Shown here: one piece after another, positions 1 through 9,833 of the stretch
Layout of the letters: each line of letters begins with the position of its first letter
How positions within the stretch are numbered: the first letter of the stretch is position 1
Source: an uncultured Algibacter sp.
GTDB taxonomy: Bacteria > Bacteroidota > Bacteroidia > Flavobacteriales > Flavobacteriaceae
DNA length: 46,345 bases
Assembly: GCF_905480415.1 (NCBI RefSeq)
Contig: NZ_CAJQQI010000060.1
Span: forward strand, 1 to 46,345
Reading direction: 5' to 3'
Program-made: the position numbers and the translations under genes
Notes under the pieces: model-generated
Told to the model about the DNA's origin: nothing
Seen by the model: only the letters and a program-made list of their open reading frames with translations
The model's database searches: none

Positions 1-2448
1 GCTGCAAAAGTTGAGGTAGTCAAAGCAAAGTCAACACTTGAAGGTCCAAAACAGGTCGGAAAAATTGATTTAGACACCAAAAAGCAAAAAGTAGAACCTT
101 CCCCCGATGCCACTCCACCACAAGAGAAAGAAAATACAGAAGAAGTCAAAAAGCCAACTGAAAAAGAGATATCCGTTACTGACTCAAATTCTGATGAATC
201 TAAAGTGGTCGAAGAAGTTAATGCTTCTAAAGGTGAAAAATTAACAGATACTGAAGAGCCAAAAGAGGAAAAAGTTGCTACGAAATATCAAAAGTTAACT
301 GGTCCAAAAATCTCAGGTAACAAAATTGATTTATCGCAATTTAATAAGCCTAAAAAGAAAAAAGAAGAAAACAAATCTTCGGATAAAGCCGCTGATGCCA
401 AGAAAAAACGAAGAAGAATTAGCAAAGCCAGCCCATCAACTGGGGGTGGTTCTGGTAGAGCATCAGGAAATAATAGAGCTTCTGGTAATAGAGGGAAAGC
501 AAGAGGAGGTCAAAGGAGACCTCAGGCAATAAAGGCTGAGCCAAGTGCTGAGGAAGTTCAAAAACAAGTTCGTGAAACGTTAGAAAAACTTCAAGGCAAA
601 ACTAACAAAGGTAAAGGAGCAAAATATAGAAGAGAAAAAAGAGATCAGCATAGAGAGCAAACAGAAATAGATCAACAAATTGAAGCAGCAGAAAGTAAAA
701 TTTTAAAAGTCACAGAATTTGTCACTGCTAATGAAGTTGCTACGATGATGGATGTTGGAGTTACTCAAATTATATCTGCCTGCATGTCCCTGGGGATGAT
801 GGTAACCATGAATCAACGATTGGACGCTGAAACATTATCGATTGTTGCTGAAGAATTTGGTTATAAAGTTGAATTTATTACTGCAGATATTGAAGAGTCT
901 TTTGAAGAAATTGAAGATAAAGAGGAGGATTTATTACCAAGAGCACCGATAGTTACTGTCATGGGACACGTAGACCATGGTAAAACATCCTTGCTTGATT
1001 ACATAAGAAAAGAAAATGTTATTGCAGGAGAATCTGGTGGAATAACTCAGCATATTGGTGCTTATGGAGTAGAGCTAGAAAATGGTGAAAAAATAGCCTT
1101 TTTGGATACGCCAGGGCATGAGGCTTTTACGGCAATGCGTGCCCGTGGAGCACAAGTGACTGATATTGCTATCATTGTCGCAGCAGCAGATGATGATATT
1201 ATGCCTCAAACTAAAGAAGCAATTTCTCATGCCCAAGCGGCAGGAGTACCAATAGTTTTTGCAATCAACAAGATAGATTTGCCAGATTCAAATCCAGAAA
1301 AAATAAAGGAAGGATTGGCTCAAATGAATCTATTGGTTGAAGATTGGGGTGGTAAAATTCAATCTCATGATATTTCTGCAAAAGTAGGAACTGGAGTCAA
1401 TGAATTATTAGAAAAAGTATTACTTGAAGCAGAATTATTGGAATTGAAAGCTAATCCAAATAAAGTAGCTCAAGGGACAGTCGTTGAAGCGTTTTTAGAT
1501 AAAGGACGAGGTTATGTTTCGACCATTCTTGTTCAGGCAGGAACTCTCAGAATCGGAGACTATGTGTTAGCTGGAAAGAATAGCGGAAAGGTGAAAGCCA
1601 TGCATGATGAGAGAGGTCATGATATCTTAGAGGCTGGTCCCTCAACACCAGTATCTATCTTAGGACTAGATGGTGCCCCACAGGCAGGGGATAAATTCAA
1701 TGTTTTTGAAGATGAGCGTGAAGCCAAGCAAATTGCGGTCAAAAGAACACAGCTGCAAAGAGAACAATCTGTAAGAACACAGCGCCACATAACATTAGAT
1801 GAAATTGGCCGACGAATAGCTCTTGGGGATTTCCAAGAACTGAATATTATTTTGAAAGGGGATGTTGATGGCTCTGTAGAAGCCCTCACGGATTCTTTCC
1901 AGAAACTATCCACGGAAGAAATTCAAGTCAATATTATTCACAAAGGTGTTGGAGCAATTACTGAAAGCGATGTATTATTAGCGACAGCTTCTGATGCTAT
2001 CATCATTGGATTTAACGTCAGGCCAATGGGTAATGCTAGGCAAATTGCAGATAAAGAAGAAATTGATATCAGGACTTACTCTATTATTTATGATGCGATT
2101 AATGATTTGAAGGATGCCATGGAAGGAATGTTATCACCTGAACTTAAAGAAGAGATAACAGGGACAGCTGAAATTAGAGAAATATTTAAAGTTTCTAAAA
2201 TTGGAAGCATAGCCGGTTGCATGGTGACTAATGGTAAGATTATTAGGAATTCTGGCATCCGATTAATTAGAGACGGTGTCGTAATCTACACAGGTGAACT
2301 AGCTTCGCTTAAACGTTTTAAGGACGATGTTAAGGAGGTTTCAAAAGGATACGACTGTGGAATGCAAGTCAAGAATTACAATGACATTCATGAAGGTGAT
2401 ATCATAGAATCTTTCCATGAAGTAGCAGTTAAGAAGAAATTGAAATAA
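1..2448 (+). CDS. infB: Translation initiation factor IF-2 (5' end outside window)
   Basis: IF2 is the GTPase that places initiator fMet-tRNA on the 30S subunit. The frame is open from base 1, so the gene begins upstream. The ORF-track start at 205 is only a GTG inside the N-terminal domain. The visible N-terminal part is a charged, low-complexity Lys/Glu and Gly/Arg/Ser-rich region with two related short segments ([12 protein letters not shown] and [13 protein letters not shown]). An IF2_N-like segment follows (around [14 protein letters not shown]). The G domain starts at about window codon 320: G1 GHVDHGKT, G3 DTPGHEAF, G4 NKID, G5 SAK. Domains II, III and the C-terminal fMet-tRNA-binding domain complete the protein, ending in VAVKKKLK. 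A hairpin terminator follows directly. The identification is unambiguous; only the true start is unseen. Confidence 0.98.
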   Translation, partial: AAKVEVVKAKSTLEGPKQVGKIDLDTKKQKVEPSPDATPPQEKENTEEVKKPTEKEISVTDSNSDESKVVEEVNASKGEKLTDTEEPKEEKVATKYQKLTGPKISGNKIDLSQFNKPKKKKEENKSSDKAADAKKKRRRISKASPSTGGGSGRASGNNRASGNRGKARGGQRRPQAIKAEPSAEEVQKQVRETLEKLQGKTNKGKGAKYRREKRDQHREQTEIDQQIEAAESKILKVTEFVTANEVATMMDVGVTQIISACMSLGMMVTMNQRLDAETLSIVAEEFGYKVEFITADIEESFEEIEDKEEDLLPRAPIVTVMGHVDHGKTSLLDYIRKENVIAGESGGITQHIGAYGVELENGEKIAFLDTPGHEAFTAMRARGAQVTDIAIIVAAADDDIMPQTKEAISHAQAAGVPIVFAINKIDLPDSNPEKIKEGLAQMNLLVEDWGGKIQSHDISAKVGTGVNELLEKVLLEAELLELKANPNKVAQGTVVEAFLDKGRGYVSTILVQAGTLRIGDYVLAGKNSGKVKAMHDERGHDILEAGPSTPVSILGLDGAPQAGDKFNVFEDEREAKQIAVKRTQLQREQSVRTQRHITLDEIGRRIALGDFQELNIILKGDVDGSVEALTDSFQKLSTEEIQVNIIHKGVGAITESDVLLATASDAIIIGFNVRPMGNARQIADKEEIDIRTYSIIYDAINDLKDAMEGMLSPELKEEITGTAEIREIFKVSKIGSIAGCMVTNGKIIRNSGIRLIRDGVVIYTGELASLKRFKDDVKEVSKGYDCGMQVKNYNDIHEGDIIESFHEVAVKKKLK

Positions 2449-2462
2449 TTTAGTAAAACAAT

Positions 2463-2492
2463 AAAAAAAGGGGCTTATAGGCCCCTTTTTTT
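2463..2492. terminator. Bidirectional rho-independent terminator between infB and the SPOR gene
   Basis: A 12-bp perfect stem pairs A7GGGGC with GCCCCT7 across a TTATAG loop. Either strand reads as a GC-rich hairpin followed by a U-tract, so it can end infB transcripts from the left and the converging minus-strand gene from the right. Its right arm overlaps the stop codon of the minus-strand gene. Confidence 0.9.
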
Positions 2493-2892
2493 ATTGTTTT
2501 GGATTGGTGCTATCAGTTTTTGGTTTGAAGTAGAAGGCATTTGAGAATTTACGCTTGATTTTTACCAATGCTCGGTCAGCTTCAAGGCGTGTTTTAAAAT
2601 TTCCAACCCATATTTTATAATTAGGTGTTTCAAATTGTTTCTCAGAATGCCATTCAGAAAAAGATTGATTAAACTCTTTTTGAGCTTTTTCTGCACCAGA
2701 TCTCACGCCACTGAAAATTTGAATTTTATAATTTAATTCCGAAAGGTTGACTTCTTTTTTTAGTTTAATTAAGGTGTCAATTTGACTATTTTTATGGATT
2801 CGAACAGTTCCTTTTTGACCATGCATTTCATGACTTAAAAACAAAGATAATGAGCTAAGTAACACGATGAAATTTAAAGAAATAGGTTTCAT
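2491..2892 (-). CDS. Small exported SPOR-domain protein
   Basis: This is a 133-residue protein with an N-terminal hydrophobic stretch (about residues 5-20, ILSLNFIVLLSS-like), read as a signal peptide. The second half is a SPOR domain (about residues 53-122). The paired strands show as YKIQIFSG and YKIWVGNFKTRLEADRAL, the usual beta-alpha-beta repeats with the conserved 'G.F.....A' pattern. SPOR domains bind denuded peptidoglycan glycan strands, so a periplasmic cell-wall-associated role is likely, but the specific function is unknown. It is transcribed alone, convergent with infB, and has its own candidate -7 element just upstream. Confidence 0.8.
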   Translation of the reverse strand: MKPISLNFIVLLSSLSLFLSHEMHGQKGTVRIHKNSQIDTLIKLKKEVNLSELNYKIQIFSGVRSGAEKAQKEFNQSFSEWHSEKQFETPNYKIWVGNFKTRLEADRALVKIKRKFSNAFYFKPKTDSTNPKQ

Positions 2893-2909
2893 TTTTTTTT
2901 CATTTTTGA

Positions 2910-2917
2910 CAAATGTA
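2910..2917 (-). promoter_or_regulatory. Candidate -7 element for the SPOR gene
   Basis: Read on the minus strand this is TACATTTG, an exact match to the Bacteroidota -7 consensus TAnnTTTG. It lies about 18 nt before the ATG. No convincing -33 TTG was found at the expected spacing, so support rests on one element. Confidence 0.45.
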
Positions 2918-3015
2918 AAGTATATCGATCGAATCTTATCTAAATTTATTATTTAGAATGTCTATAAATTATGAATTAACGCTTCTGTAACATTTCTAAA
3001 ATCGACTTTATACCT

Positions 3016-3023
3016 TACTTTTG
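3016..3023 (+). promoter_or_regulatory. Candidate -7 element for the act-cox operon
   Basis: TACTTTTG matches TAnnTTTG exactly. It sits 35 nt before the first possible ATG of actA (3058) and about 80 nt before the preferred one (3103). It is the only good match in the 165-nt gap between the divergent SPOR gene and actA. The -33 element is weak. Confidence 0.45.
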
Positions 3024-3102
3024 TGCGAGATTTTTATAACCGAACTTAAATTCTTTTATGAAAAAATCGTACCAAAGATTAGAAGACAATTCTACTAACA
3101 AT

Positions 3103-4398
3103 ATGAAACAGGTAAAATACCGCAACTCAGTCTCAAAATTACGTCTTTTTGGTTCCGTCTTTTTACTCGCCTTTTCCTTGTCTTTATTTGCACAGGATGG
3201 AGATCCTACCAAAGGAAAGTCCTTATTCAATACGAATTGTGCTGCTTGTCATAATCTAGATAAAAAGATGACAGGACCAGCCTTAAGGGGTGTTGAGGCA
3301 AGGCTTGCGAATGATGAAGGACTTGACAGAAATTGGCTAAACTCATGGATTCGCAACAGTTCTGCTCTTATCAAGTCGGGAGATGCGTATGCGAACAAAA
3401 TCTATGCTGAATATAACGGGGCTGCTATGACCGCATTTCCACAATTTTCAGATCAAGACCTTTCAGACATATTAGCATATACAGCTCAAGAAAAAGCACA
3501 GCCAGCTGCAGTAGCCGCGGCTTCAGGAATTCCTTCTGCTCAAAACGGCTCTGATTCAGGATTGACAAATAATATTATCCTAGGTGCTTTGGCAGTAATG
3601 TTTATGTTGTTAGCGATCGGTTTAATCCTTGTAAAACAAACATTACGTCGATTTGCAGTAGCCAATAATGTTGAAATAGCAGAAGCTACAAAGGGTAAAT
3701 CTCTTTGGAAAGCTTTTATTCAAAATCAATTTTTGATGTTGATTGTGGCTATTTTCTTTTTACTATCAAGTGCGTACTTTGTTTATGGCTATTTGATGCA
3801 AGTAGGAGTAGATCAAGGATATCAGCCAGTGCAACCAATACATTTCTCACACAAAATTCACTCGGGAGATAATAAAATTGACTGTAAATACTGTCACTCA
3901 TCCGCTAGGGTAAGTAAACATTCGGGAATACCATCTGTAAATATTTGTATGAATTGTCACAAATCGATTTACGAATACAATGGAGAGGTAACAGATGAAT
4001 ATAGTAAAGAATTTTATGATGCTGAGATTCAAAAAATATATGCTGCTGCTGGATGGGATGATGTTGATCAACAGTACACAGGAGAGACTCAACCAATAAA
4101 ATGGGTGAGAATTCATAATCTCCCTGATTTTGCTTATTTCAATCACTCACAACACGTCTCAGTGGCTGGTATTGAATGTCAGACATGTCATGGTCCTGTA
4201 GAAGAAATGGAAATCATGTATCAGTATTCTTCATTAACTATGGGTTGGTGTATAAATTGTCACAGAGAAACAAACGTCAAGGTTAAGGACAACGAATATT
4301 ACACAAAAATACACGATCAATTATCCAAAAAATATGGTGTTGATCAGTTAACGGCAGCCCAAATGGGAGGTCTGGAATGTGGTAAATGTCATTATTAA
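3103..4398 (+). CDS. actA: Alternative Complex III subunit A, hexahaem cytochrome c
   Basis: ActA is the multihaem c subunit of Alternative Complex III (quinol:electron acceptor oxidoreductase) and acts in the periplasm. I prefer ATG 3103 over the track's 3058 because it gives a normal signal peptide (MKQVKYRNS... ending in LSLFAQ). The 3058 start would add 15 residues of non-signal sequence. Six CxxCH motifs are visible. CAACH lies in an N-terminal class-I-type monohaem domain. Two transmembrane helices follow. CKYCH, CMNCH, CQTCH, CINCH and CGKCH then form the pentahaem domain, the last motif being four residues from the C terminus. It is first in the act-cox operon, 29 nt before actB. The extra N-terminal haem domain is notable against a pentahaem ActA. 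Confidence 0.92.
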   Translation: MKQVKYRNSVSKLRLFGSVFLLAFSLSLFAQDGDPTKGKSLFNTNCAACHNLDKKMTGPALRGVEARLANDEGLDRNWLNSWIRNSSALIKSGDAYANKIYAEYNGAAMTAFPQFSDQDLSDILAYTAQEKAQPAAVAAASGIPSAQNGSDSGLTNNIILGALAVMFMLLAIGLILVKQTLRRFAVANNVEIAEATKGKSLWKAFIQNQFLMLIVAIFFLLSSAYFVYGYLMQVGVDQGYQPVQPIHFSHKIHSGDNKIDCKYCHSSARVSKHSGIPSVNICMNCHKSIYEYNGEVTDEYSKEFYDAEIQKIYAAAGWDDVDQQYTGETQPIKWVRIHNLPDFAYFNHSQHVSVAGIECQTCHGPVEEMEIMYQYSSLTMGWCINCHRETNVKVKDNEYYTKIHDQLSKKYGVDQLTAAQMGGLECGKCHY

Positions 4399-4427
4399 AA
4401 TATTTAAGAAGTTAACAAAGTTAGATT

Positions 4428-7400
4428 ATGTCATCAAACAAGAAATACTGGAAAAGTGTTGAAGAGCTAAATGAAAATAGCTCTATTGTTGAGGCTCTAG
4501 AACAAAACGAGTTTGTAGCAGAGATTCCTACTGATGAATTTTTAGGTGATAAAGAGACATTAGAAGAAACATCTACAACGCGACGCGATTTCTTAAAGTA
4601 TGTAGGATTTAGTACTGCGGCTGCTTCATTAGCTGCTTGCGAAGGTCCTGTGAAAAAGTCCATTCCTTACATAGTACAGCCAACAGAAATTATTCCTGGT
4701 GTCGCTAATTACTATGCGACAACAATTGCTAATGGTTTTGATTTTGCAAGTGTTTTAGTAAAAACGCGCGAGGGTCGTCCAATAAAAATTGAAAACAATA
4801 CGATGGCGGCTACAAATGGTAGCGCAAATGCTAGAGTAAATGCTTCAGTTTTAGGTTTATATGACAGTTTAAGAATCCAGAGTCCAAAAAAAGGAGATGC
4901 AACCATTTCTTGGACGGATTTTGATGTTGATACTACAAAAAAATTAGTTGATATTGCTGCTACGAATAAAGATATTGTGTTACTTACACAAACTTTTGCT
5001 AGTCCTTCAACGAGTAAGTTAATTTCTGAGTTTAAAGAAAAATATGGTAATGTTCGTCATGTAGTATATGATTCTGTTTCAGAATCTGCTGCGTTGGATG
5101 CGTACCAGGCTAAATATGGAGAACGCGGATTAGCGAATTACAATTTTGAAAAAGCCATGACCATTGTTTCTGTTGGTGCAGATTTCTTAGGAGATTGGCA
5201 AGGTGGCGGATTTGATTCTGGATATTCTAAAAATAGAGTGCCAGATCATGGTAAAATGTCAAAACATGTGCAGTTTGAGTCTAATATGTCTTTAACTGGT
5301 GCTAATGCAGATAAGCGTGTGCCTTTAACGCCCTCTCAACAAAAAATAGTTTTATCTAAATTACATAGCCAAATTGTTGGAGGTTCAGTTTCTGGAGACT
5401 TACCTGAACATATTGAAGAGGCTGTTAAAAAGGCAGCGTCTCAATTGAAGAAAGCAGGACGTAATGGCGTTGTAGTTACCGGTATTAATGATATAAATGC
5501 ACAATCGGTTGTTATAGAAATTAATGAATCTCTTGGTAGTAAGGCTTTTGATTCTAAAACACCAATTAAAACAAGACAGGGTAATGATAAGGCCGTAGAA
5601 CAATTAGTAGCTGATATGAAAGCTGGTAAAGTTGGAGCTATAATCATGAGTGGTGTAAACCCAATGTACACCTTGGCAAATGCTTCAGATTTTGCTGAAG
5701 GGTTGAAAAAAACAGAATTATCTGTGGCGTTCTCAATGAAATCTGATGAAACGTCTTCAGAAACACAATATATTGCAGCAGCACCTCATTATTTAGAATC
5801 TTGGGGGGATGTTGAACTTAAAAAAGGACACTATGCTTTAACACAGCCAACAATTCGTCCTTTATTTGATACGAGACAATTTCAAGACGCTTTATTAAAG
5901 TGGACTGGGAACGATGTATCGTATCATGATTATATAAAAGACGCTTGGGGTACTACTATTTTAGGCGAAAGTTCTTTCAATGAAGCTTTGCATGATGGTG
6001 TGTTCGTTGGAGCTATTGCTACTAAGGTTGAAGATACGACAGAAGTAGTTGAAGAAGGAAATACAACACTTTTTGGAAATGCAGCACGTTCTTTAGCAGC
6101 TTCTGCACAATCAGAAGGTTTAGAATTAACTTTATATACGAAAGTTGGTATGGGTGACGGTCAACAAGCCAATAACCCATGGTTACAAGAGTTTCCAGAT
6201 CCAATTACAAGAGCATCTTGGGATAACTATTTAACTATTTCTAAGTCAGATGCAGACCGTATTGGTTTAACGAATACGCATGTAGCTAACGGTGCCTTAA
6301 ATGGGAGTTATGCAAATGTTACTGTAAATGGTGTAACCGTTACTGCTCCAGTAATGATTCAACCAGGACAAGCGAAAGGTTCTGTTGGATTAGCTTTAGG
6401 ATATGGTAGAACATCTGGTTTAAAAGAAGAAATGCAAACTGGTGTCAATGGGTATTCATTATACCAAAATTCTAATAACGTTCAAAATGTAATCATTGAG
6501 CCTGCAACTGGAGAGCATGAATTTGCCTCAGTTCAGCTTCAAAATACATTAATGGGACGTGGAGATATCATTAAAGAAACTACTTTAGAGGTATTCAATA
6601 CTAAAGATAGGGATGTATGGAATAAAGTGCCTACAGTATCTTTAAATCATGTAGAGACTCCAGTAACATCTCCAGAAGTAGATTTATGGGAGGAATTTGA
6701 TCGTTCGATTGGGCATCATTTTAACTTATCAATCGATTTAAATGCTTGTACAGGATGTGGGGCTTGTGTTATTGCATGTCACGCTGAGAATAATGTACCT
6801 GTAGTAGGTAAAACGGAAATTAGACGAAGTAGAGATATGCACTGGTTGCGTATCGATAGATATTATTCATCTGAAGAAACATTTGCAGGTGATAATGATA
6901 AAAAGGAAGAAACAAAAGGATTAGGGATAATAGGTGCTTTAGAAGAAATGGAATCACCTTCTTATAATCCACAAGTGGCATTCCAACCAGTAATGTGTCA
7001 ACATTGTAATCATGCACCTTGTGAAACGGTTTGTCCGGTGGCAGCAACATCACATGGTCGTCAAGGTCAAAATCACATGGCCTATAACCGTTGTGTAGGT
7101 ACTAGATATTGCGCGAACAACTGTCCTTATAAAGTGCGTCGTTTCAATTGGTTCTTATACAATGGTAATGATGAGTTCGATTATCATATGAATGATGATT
7201 TAGGACGTATGGTACTAAATCCAGATGTTGTAGTGCGTTCTCGTGGTGTGATGGAAAAATGTTCTATGTGTATTCAAAAAACACAAAAAACAATTCTTGA
7301 TGCAAAACGTGACGGACGTGAAATTAAAGATGGAGAATTCCAAACAGCATGTTCTGCAGCTTGTAGTAATGGAGCAATGACTTTTGGAGATATTAATGAT

Positions 7401-7520
7401 AAAGACAGTAAAGTTGCAAAACTTTTAAAAGATGATCGTATGTATCACTTATTAGAAAGTGTTGGTACAAAGCCTAATGTGCAGTATCATACAAAAGTGA
7501 GAAATACAACAGAAGCATAA
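4428..7520 (+). CDS. actB: Alternative Complex III subunit B, molybdopterin-oxidoreductase-like iron-sulfur protein
   Basis: This 1030-residue fusion has an N-terminal molybdopterin-oxidoreductase-like part and a C-terminal ferredoxin-like part, the usual ActB layout. ActB is known in this family to lack the molybdenum cofactor. A Tat-type sequence (TTRRDFLKYVGFSTAAA) is followed by a lipobox-like LAAC at about residue 70, so export by Tat and lipid anchoring are likely. The C-terminal clusters are visible from about residue 770: CTGCGACVIAC, CQHCNHAPCETVC, CVGTRYCANNC, CSMC and CSAAC. These 15 cysteines fit one [3Fe-4S] and three [4Fe-4S] clusters. The subunit carries electrons from the quinol site towards ActA. 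It sits between actA and actC with short gaps. Confidence 0.95.
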   Translation: MSSNKKYWKSVEELNENSSIVEALEQNEFVAEIPTDEFLGDKETLEETSTTRRDFLKYVGFSTAAASLAACEGPVKKSIPYIVQPTEIIPGVANYYATTIANGFDFASVLVKTREGRPIKIENNTMAATNGSANARVNASVLGLYDSLRIQSPKKGDATISWTDFDVDTTKKLVDIAATNKDIVLLTQTFASPSTSKLISEFKEKYGNVRHVVYDSVSESAALDAYQAKYGERGLANYNFEKAMTIVSVGADFLGDWQGGGFDSGYSKNRVPDHGKMSKHVQFESNMSLTGANADKRVPLTPSQQKIVLSKLHSQIVGGSVSGDLPEHIEEAVKKAASQLKKAGRNGVVVTGINDINAQSVVIEINESLGSKAFDSKTPIKTRQGNDKAVEQLVADMKAGKVGAIIMSGVNPMYTLANASDFAEGLKKTELSVAFSMKSDETSSETQYIAAAPHYLESWGDVELKKGHYALTQPTIRPLFDTRQFQDALLKWTGNDVSYHDYIKDAWGTTILGESSFNEALHDGVFVGAIATKVEDTTEVVEEGNTTLFGNAARSLAASAQSEGLELTLYTKVGMGDGQQANNPWLQEFPDPITRASWDNYLTISKSDADRIGLTNTHVANGALNGSYANVTVNGVTVTAPVMIQPGQAKGSVGLALGYGRTSGLKEEMQTGVNGYSLYQNSNNVQNVIIEPATGEHEFASVQLQNTLMGRGDIIKETTLEVFNTKDRDVWNKVPTVSLNHVETPVTSPEVDLWEEFDRSIGHHFNLSIDLNACTGCGACVIACHAENNVPVVGKTEIRRSRDMHWLRIDRYYSSEETFAGDNDKKEETKGLGIIGALEEMESPSYNPQVAFQPVMCQHCNHAPCETVCPVAATSHGRQGQNHMAYNRCVGTRYCANNCPYKVRRFNWFLYNGNDEFDYHMNDDLGRMVLNPDVVVRSRGVMEKCSMCIQKTQKTILDAKRDGREIKDGEFQTACSAACSNGAMTFGDINDKDSKVAKLLKDDRMYHLLESVGTKPNVQYHTKVRNTTEA

Positions 7521-7548
7521 ATTTAATTAAAGAATCAATTATATAATT

Positions 7549-9285
7549 ATGGCGTCTCATTACGAAGCACCTATTAGAAGACCTTTAGTTACAGGCGAAA
7601 AATCATACCACGATGTTACTGTGGATGTGGCAGCGCCTGTTGAAGGAAAAGCGAATAAACAATGGTGGATAGTTTTTTCTATAGCACTTGCCGCTTTTCT
7701 GTGGGGAATTGGATGTATCATTTATACAATATCGACAGGTATTGGAACTTGGGGTTTAAATAAAACCGTAGGTTGGGCTTGGGATATTACTAACTTCGTT
7801 TGGTGGGTAGGTATTGGTCATGCAGGAACACTTATATCTGCTGTACTTTTATTGTTTCGTCAGAAATGGAGAATGGCAATTAACCGTTCTGCTGAAGCAA
7901 TGACCATTTTCTCTGTAGTTCAAGCTGGTTTATTTCCAATTATTCACATGGGTCGACCGTGGTTAGGGTATTGGGTGTTACCAATTCCAAATCAATTTGG
8001 ATCACTATGGGTTAACTTTAACTCGCCTTTACTTTGGGATGTATTTGCAATTTCTACGTATTTATCGGTTTCAATGGTATTCTGGTGGACAGGTTTACTT
8101 CCTGATTTTGCAATGCTTAGAGATAGAGCTATTAAGCCTTTCCAAAAGAAAATATATTCTTTATTAAGTTTCGGTTGGTCTGGTAGAGCAAAAGATTGGC
8201 AACGTTTTGAAGAAGTATCTTTGGTTCTTGCCGGTTTAGCAACACCTTTAGTACTATCTGTTCATACGATTGTATCATTTGACTTCGCAACATCAGTTAT
8301 TCCGGGATGGCATACTACGATATTTCCACCATACTTTGTTGCCGGAGCTGTGTTTTCTGGGTTTGCTATGGTAAACACACTTCTTATAATTATGAGAAAA
8401 GTGTGTAATCTTGAAGATTATATTACTGTACAGCATATTGAATTAATGAATATTGTAATCATGATTACAGGTTCTATAGTTGGTGTAGCTTATATTACAG
8501 AGTTATTTATAGCTTGGTATTCTGGAGTAGAATATGAACAATATGCATTCCTAAACAGAGCAACTGGACCTTACTGGTGGGCTTATTTATTAATGATGAG
8601 TTGTAATGTATTCTCCCCACAATTTATGTGGTTCAAGAAATTAAGAACAAGTATAATGTTCTCTTTCTTTATCTCAATTGTGGTAAATGTTGGTATGTGG
8701 TTTGAGCGTTTTGTAATCATTGTAACCTCGTTACATAGAGATTACTTGCCATCATCATGGACGATGTTCTCTCCAACATTTGTAGATATTGGAATTTTCA
8801 TTGGAACTATAGGATTCTTTTTTGTGTTATTCTTATTGTATTCAAGAACATTCCCAGTAATTGCACAAGCAGAGGTTAAAACGATTTTGAAATCTTCAGG
8901 AGAGCGTTATAAAAATATAAGAGAAAGAGGAGATAGTTTAGCAGGAACAGGTTCTGATGCAAGAACATCCGGTATTGCATTGTCTAAACCTTCACTTAAA
9001 TCTAAAGAGTCTTCTAAAGGAGATAATTCAGATAAGGTAAGTAGTTTACTAGGGAGTATTGGTGCTTTTGATGCTGCGACCCAAACAGCTGACGATTTGA
9101 AAAAAGTAAGTGGTATCGGACCAAAAATGGAACAAGTACTTAATAGTATTGGTATTTATACCTTCCTTCAAGTAAGTAAGATGACCAAAAAAGAATACGA
9201 TTTGTTAGACAGTATTACAGGTTCTTTCCCAGGAAGAGCAGAACGTGATGATTGGTCTGGACAAGCTAAAAAATTAATAAACTAA
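7549..9285 (+). CDS. actC: Alternative Complex III subunit C, NrfD-like quinol-binding membrane subunit
   Basis: This polytopic NrfD/PsrC-like protein has about ten hydrophobic segments between residues 40 and 435 and provides the quinol-oxidation site of Alternative Complex III in the inner membrane. Recognisable stretches include WWVGIGHAGTLISAVLLLFRQ and the loop with HMGRPW, typical of the family. An unusual soluble tail follows. A Ser/Lys-rich linker (about 450-510) leads into DLKKVSGIGPKMEQVLNSIG, a helix-hairpin-helix-like module running to residue 578. The start at 7549 follows the actB stop by 28 nt. The actC call is secure; the role of the tail is unknown. Confidence 0.94.
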   Translation: MASHYEAPIRRPLVTGEKSYHDVTVDVAAPVEGKANKQWWIVFSIALAAFLWGIGCIIYTISTGIGTWGLNKTVGWAWDITNFVWWVGIGHAGTLISAVLLLFRQKWRMAINRSAEAMTIFSVVQAGLFPIIHMGRPWLGYWVLPIPNQFGSLWVNFNSPLLWDVFAISTYLSVSMVFWWTGLLPDFAMLRDRAIKPFQKKIYSLLSFGWSGRAKDWQRFEEVSLVLAGLATPLVLSVHTIVSFDFATSVIPGWHTTIFPPYFVAGAVFSGFAMVNTLLIIMRKVCNLEDYITVQHIELMNIVIMITGSIVGVAYITELFIAWYSGVEYEQYAFLNRATGPYWWAYLLMMSCNVFSPQFMWFKKLRTSIMFSFFISIVVNVGMWFERFVIIVTSLHRDYLPSSWTMFSPTFVDIGIFIGTIGFFFVLFLLYSRTFPVIAQAEVKTILKSSGERYKNIRERGDSLAGTGSDARTSGIALSKPSLKSKESSKGDNSDKVSSLLGSIGAFDAATQTADDLKKVSGIGPKMEQVLNSIGIYTFLQVSKMTKKEYDLLDSITGSFPGRAERDDWSGQAKKLIN

Positions 9286-9294
9286 ATATAGTCA

Positions 9295-9825
9295 ATGGAA
9301 GCTTCAAAAGTTATTCACGCTATTTATACTGATGATGATGTATTAATGTCGGCTGTTAAAAAGGTTAAGGCAGAAAGACATCATATTGAGGAAATATATA
9401 CACCTTTTCCAGTTCACGGACTAGACAAAGCTATGGGGTTAGAACCAACACGTATTGCTATTACAGCTTTTATATACGGTTTGATTGGTTTAACTGTATC
9501 CGTATTAATGATGAATTTCATCATGATAGAAGACTGGCCTCAAAACATTGGTGGAAAGCCGAGTTTTAGTTATATAGAAAACATGCCGGCTTTTGTGCCA
9601 ATTATGTTTGAGCTTACCGTGTTTTTTGCAGCGCATTTAATGGTAATTACTTTTTACTTACGTAGTAGAATGTGGCCTTTTAAAAATGCTGAAAACCCTG
9701 ACCCAAGAACGACTGATGATCACTTTTTAATGGAAATAGCAATTCATGGAAACGAAAAAGAGCTAGAAAGTTTACTCGCAGAAACTGGAGCAGTAGAAAT
9801 TAATTTAGTTGATAAAGCCCATTAA
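9295..9825 (+). CDS. actD: Alternative Complex III subunit D (DUF3341)
   Basis: This 176-residue DUF3341 protein is the ActD membrane subunit, which packs against ActC. The N-terminal 50 residues are soluble (IHAIYTDDDVLMSAVKKVK). Two transmembrane helices follow, at about residues 55-78 and 100-122, separated by a loop containing WPQNIGGKP. The C-terminal tail is acidic and ends in VDKAH. It begins 9 nt after actC stops and ends 8 nt before actE starts, so all three are co-translated. No haem or metal motifs are visible, consistent with a structural role. Confidence 0.93.
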   Translation: MEASKVIHAIYTDDDVLMSAVKKVKAERHHIEEIYTPFPVHGLDKAMGLEPTRIAITAFIYGLIGLTVSVLMMNFIMIEDWPQNIGGKPSFSYIENMPAFVPIMFELTVFFAAHLMVITFYLRSRMWPFKNAENPDPRTTDDHFLMEIAIHGNEKELESLLAETGAVEINLVDKAH

Positions 9826-9833
9826 TAATACAT

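Noticed and set aside
205-207. GTG at 205 as the start of infB
   Set aside because: The frame is open back to base 1 with IF2-type low-complexity sequence, so the gene is truncated by the window edge and 205 is internal.
3058-3102. ATG 3058 as the actA start
   Set aside because: It would place 15 charged or polar residues ahead of a complete signal peptide that begins at ATG 3103. Not excluded, but less likely.
3015-3230. 71-residue minus-strand ORF
   Set aside because: It is antisense to the start of actA and the upstream promoter region, with no recognisable domain; a shadow ORF.
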